Positions 6,358 to 7,243 of a stretch of DNA of 7,243 nt are shown piece by piece. This stretch comes from Dehalococcoidia bacterium (lineage in GTDB: Bacteria > Chloroflexota > Dehalococcoidia > GIF9 > AB-539-J10). The notes under the pieces are model-generated. The model was not told the DNA's origin. It ran no database searches and saw only the letters and a program-made list of their open reading frames with translations. Location: NCBI GenBank assembly GCA_030603265.1, contig JAUVYD010000074.1:1-7243 (forward strand), written 5' to 3'. The translations under genes were made by a program, and so were the position numbers. The stretch's first letter is position 1. Each line of letters starts with the position of its first letter.

Positions 6358-6373
6358 TAGGGCTGTGGGTGGT

Positions 6374-6384
6374 GGGGGGGGGGG
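6374..6384 (+). repeat. Homopolymeric tract of 11 G between divergent promoters
   Basis: Eleven consecutive G, preceded by GGGTGGT (6368-6373 region), so the whole plus strand from 6366 is a G-rich block with G-quadruplex potential. It lies between the -35 of the SDR promoter and the -35 of the lipoprotein promoter. Such a tract can change length by slippage and is also a common site of sequencing error. Confidence 0.85.
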
Positions 6385-6402
6385 CCTCGGTGTCCGCCAT
6401 GC

Positions 6403-6431
6403 TTGCGCCAATGGCGTGCAGCAGGCATAAT
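6403..6431 (+). promoter_or_regulatory. Candidate promoter of the lipoprotein-like gene
   Basis: TTGCGC (6403-6408, 3 of 6 to the -35 consensus), an exactly 17-base spacer, and CATAAT (6426-6431, 5 of 6 to the -10). Transcription would start near 6438 and the SD lies at 6461-6469. A short dyad, CGCCA/TGGCG around a single A (6406-6416), overlaps the -35 and spacer and may be an operator. Confidence 0.45.
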
Positions 6432-6472
6432 CGGAATGGGCCTACGAGGAATCGGAATTCGGGAGGTGAATC

Positions 6473-7243
6473 ATGGGCAGGGTAATGCTGGCTACGCTGC
6501 TGGCAGTTCTGCTGGTTGTTCCGCTTGGCTGCTCCGGCGATGACGCCGATACGGCAGGTGGTGGGGCCTGGGAGACAACCGACCCAGAGGACCAGCAGGA
6601 AGAATCCGGGGAAGCCGGGCCGGCCGGCAACCGGCCACCCGAGGTATCGAGCATCACGCTCGACCCGGCGGGCGCAAACGTGTCCAAGAACGGCGTCGTA
6701 CGCATGAGTTGCACGGCCTCGGACCCGGACGGAGACAACGTCGAGTACAAATGGGCTGCCAACGGCGGCAGCTTCGACACTGTTGAGGGCTTTCGATGTG
6801 TCTGGCGCGCGCCGGAAGTGACCGGCAGCTTCACGGTCACCATGACCGTCACGGATGGCCAGGGTGGCACGACCACGGTACCGCAGGGATTCACCGTCAT
6901 TGACAACGAGAGCCCCGTCATACGTGGTCTCAGCGCGGAACCTGTGTCGGTCGACCCCGGCGGCCAGGTAATCCTGAGCAGTGCCGCGGACGACGCGGAC
7001 GGTGACCCTCTCACCTTCAAGTGGTGGGTCGAGGCTGGCACGATAACCGGCGTGGGACCGAGCGTCACCTGGGTGGCGCCGAACGTGAGGCCGGGCGAGA
7101 AGACCGACTACTTCATAGCGCTGACCGTTGAGGATGGCCGCGGCGGCTACGATGTTGAGGGAGTCGACGTGAAAGTGAATATCGGTTACAGCACCAAGGT
7201 ATTCACCCCGGTCGCGAATGAGACGGGCACCGCCATTAAGGAC
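6473..7243 (+). CDS. Secreted lipoprotein-like protein with two PKD/Ig-like repeats, 3' end beyond the window
   Basis: Open from the ATG at 6473 to the window edge (257 codons, no stop). The SD GGGAGGTGA (6461-6469) is well placed. The N-terminus has a short basic start (MGR), a hydrophobic stretch (about 4-18) and VPLGCSGDD, suggesting lipidation at Cys20, although Pro at -3 is unusual for a lipobox. A linker rich in Gly, Glu, Asp and Gln follows (21-55). Two similar beta-sandwich repeats occupy about 57-143 and 148-237. Each has a DPDGD-type turn followed by an aromatic-x-W strand (SDPDGDNVEYKW, 83-94; DDADGDPLTFKW, 173-184), a W-x-A-P segment, and a T-V-x-DGxGG end. This matches PKD or bacterial Ig-like domains that mediate surface binding or act as spacers. 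Cys80 and Cys109 occur only in repeat 1. A further domain seems to begin near 239. Its role is unknown; location outside the cytoplasmic membrane is inferred. Confidence 0.85.
   Translation, partial: MGRVMLATLLAVLLVVPLGCSGDDADTAGGGAWETTDPEDQQEESGEAGPAGNRPPEVSSITLDPAGANVSKNGVVRMSCTASDPDGDNVEYKWAANGGSFDTVEGFRCVWRAPEVTGSFTVTMTVTDGQGGTTTVPQGFTVIDNESPVIRGLSAEPVSVDPGGQVILSSAADDADGDPLTFKWWVEAGTITGVGPSVTWVAPNVRPGEKTDYFIALTVEDGRGGYDVEGVDVKVNIGYSTKVFTPVANETGTAIKD

Noticed and set aside
6178..6411. Longer SDR start at 6411
   Set aside because: The extra 78 residues are Pro/Arg-rich and precede the Rossmann motif, they would cross the predicted promoter and hairpins, and the SD at 6180-6188 fits the ATG at 6177.
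6442..7068. Minus-strand 208-codon open frame opposite the lipoprotein-like gene
   Set aside because: It is antisense to a frame with an SD, a signal-peptide-like start and two recognisable repeats; its own product is Ser/Thr/Pro-rich with no motif.

Overview
The window reads as GC-rich bacterial chromosome. The evidence is good Shine-Dalgarno sequences in front of nearly every gene, sigma70-type promoters, a NarL/LuxR-type two-component pair and a lipoprotein-like secreted protein. No RNA gene, transposase, integrase or CRISPR array was recognised. The mix of a membrane-less PAS kinase with a NarL-type regulator, a DUF362 protein, a COG1237-type metallo-beta-lactamase-fold hydrolase and an extended SDR is compatible with Chloroflexota (for example Dehalococcoidia-like lineages). 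That placement is an inference from gene types and is weak.

Layout, left to right. (1) Positions 1-19: the first codons of a minus-strand gene that runs off the left edge, with a clear SD. It is preceded by about 600 bases with no convincing gene but with a strong hairpin and a 12-bp direct repeat. (2) Positions 628-2517, minus strand: a response regulator followed by a soluble PAS histidine kinase, probably one operon. A well-formed promoter upstream has an inverted repeat inside its spacer. (3) A gene-poor divergent region, 2518-2937. (4) Positions 2938-4173, plus strand: a DUF362 protein whose C-terminal part carries cysteine motifs that look like the proximal-cluster ligands of [NiFe]-hydrogenase small subunits. 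(5) A short convergent gap with two stem-loops. (6) Positions 4270-6177, minus strand: an extended-SDR epimerase/dehydrogenase followed 36 bases later by an MBL-fold hydrolase, probably co-transcribed. (7) A 295-bp divergent regulatory region holding a TTGACA promoter for the SDR operon, two hairpins in its leader, an 11-G tract and a promoter for the last gene. (8) Position 6473 to the right edge, plus strand: a lipoprotein-like secreted protein with two PKD/Ig-like repeats, cut by the window end.

How the parts might work together: the kinase has no membrane segment, so it should sense a cytoplasmic cue and signal to the NarL-type regulator, which may control its own promoter and possibly the divergent DUF362 gene. 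The SDR, MBL-fold hydrolase and DUF362 protein look like a small metabolic or redox group, but no pathway can be assigned from sequence alone. The most distinctive item is the compact hydrogenase-like cysteine module on the DUF362 protein; the regulatory architecture of the two divergent regions comes next.
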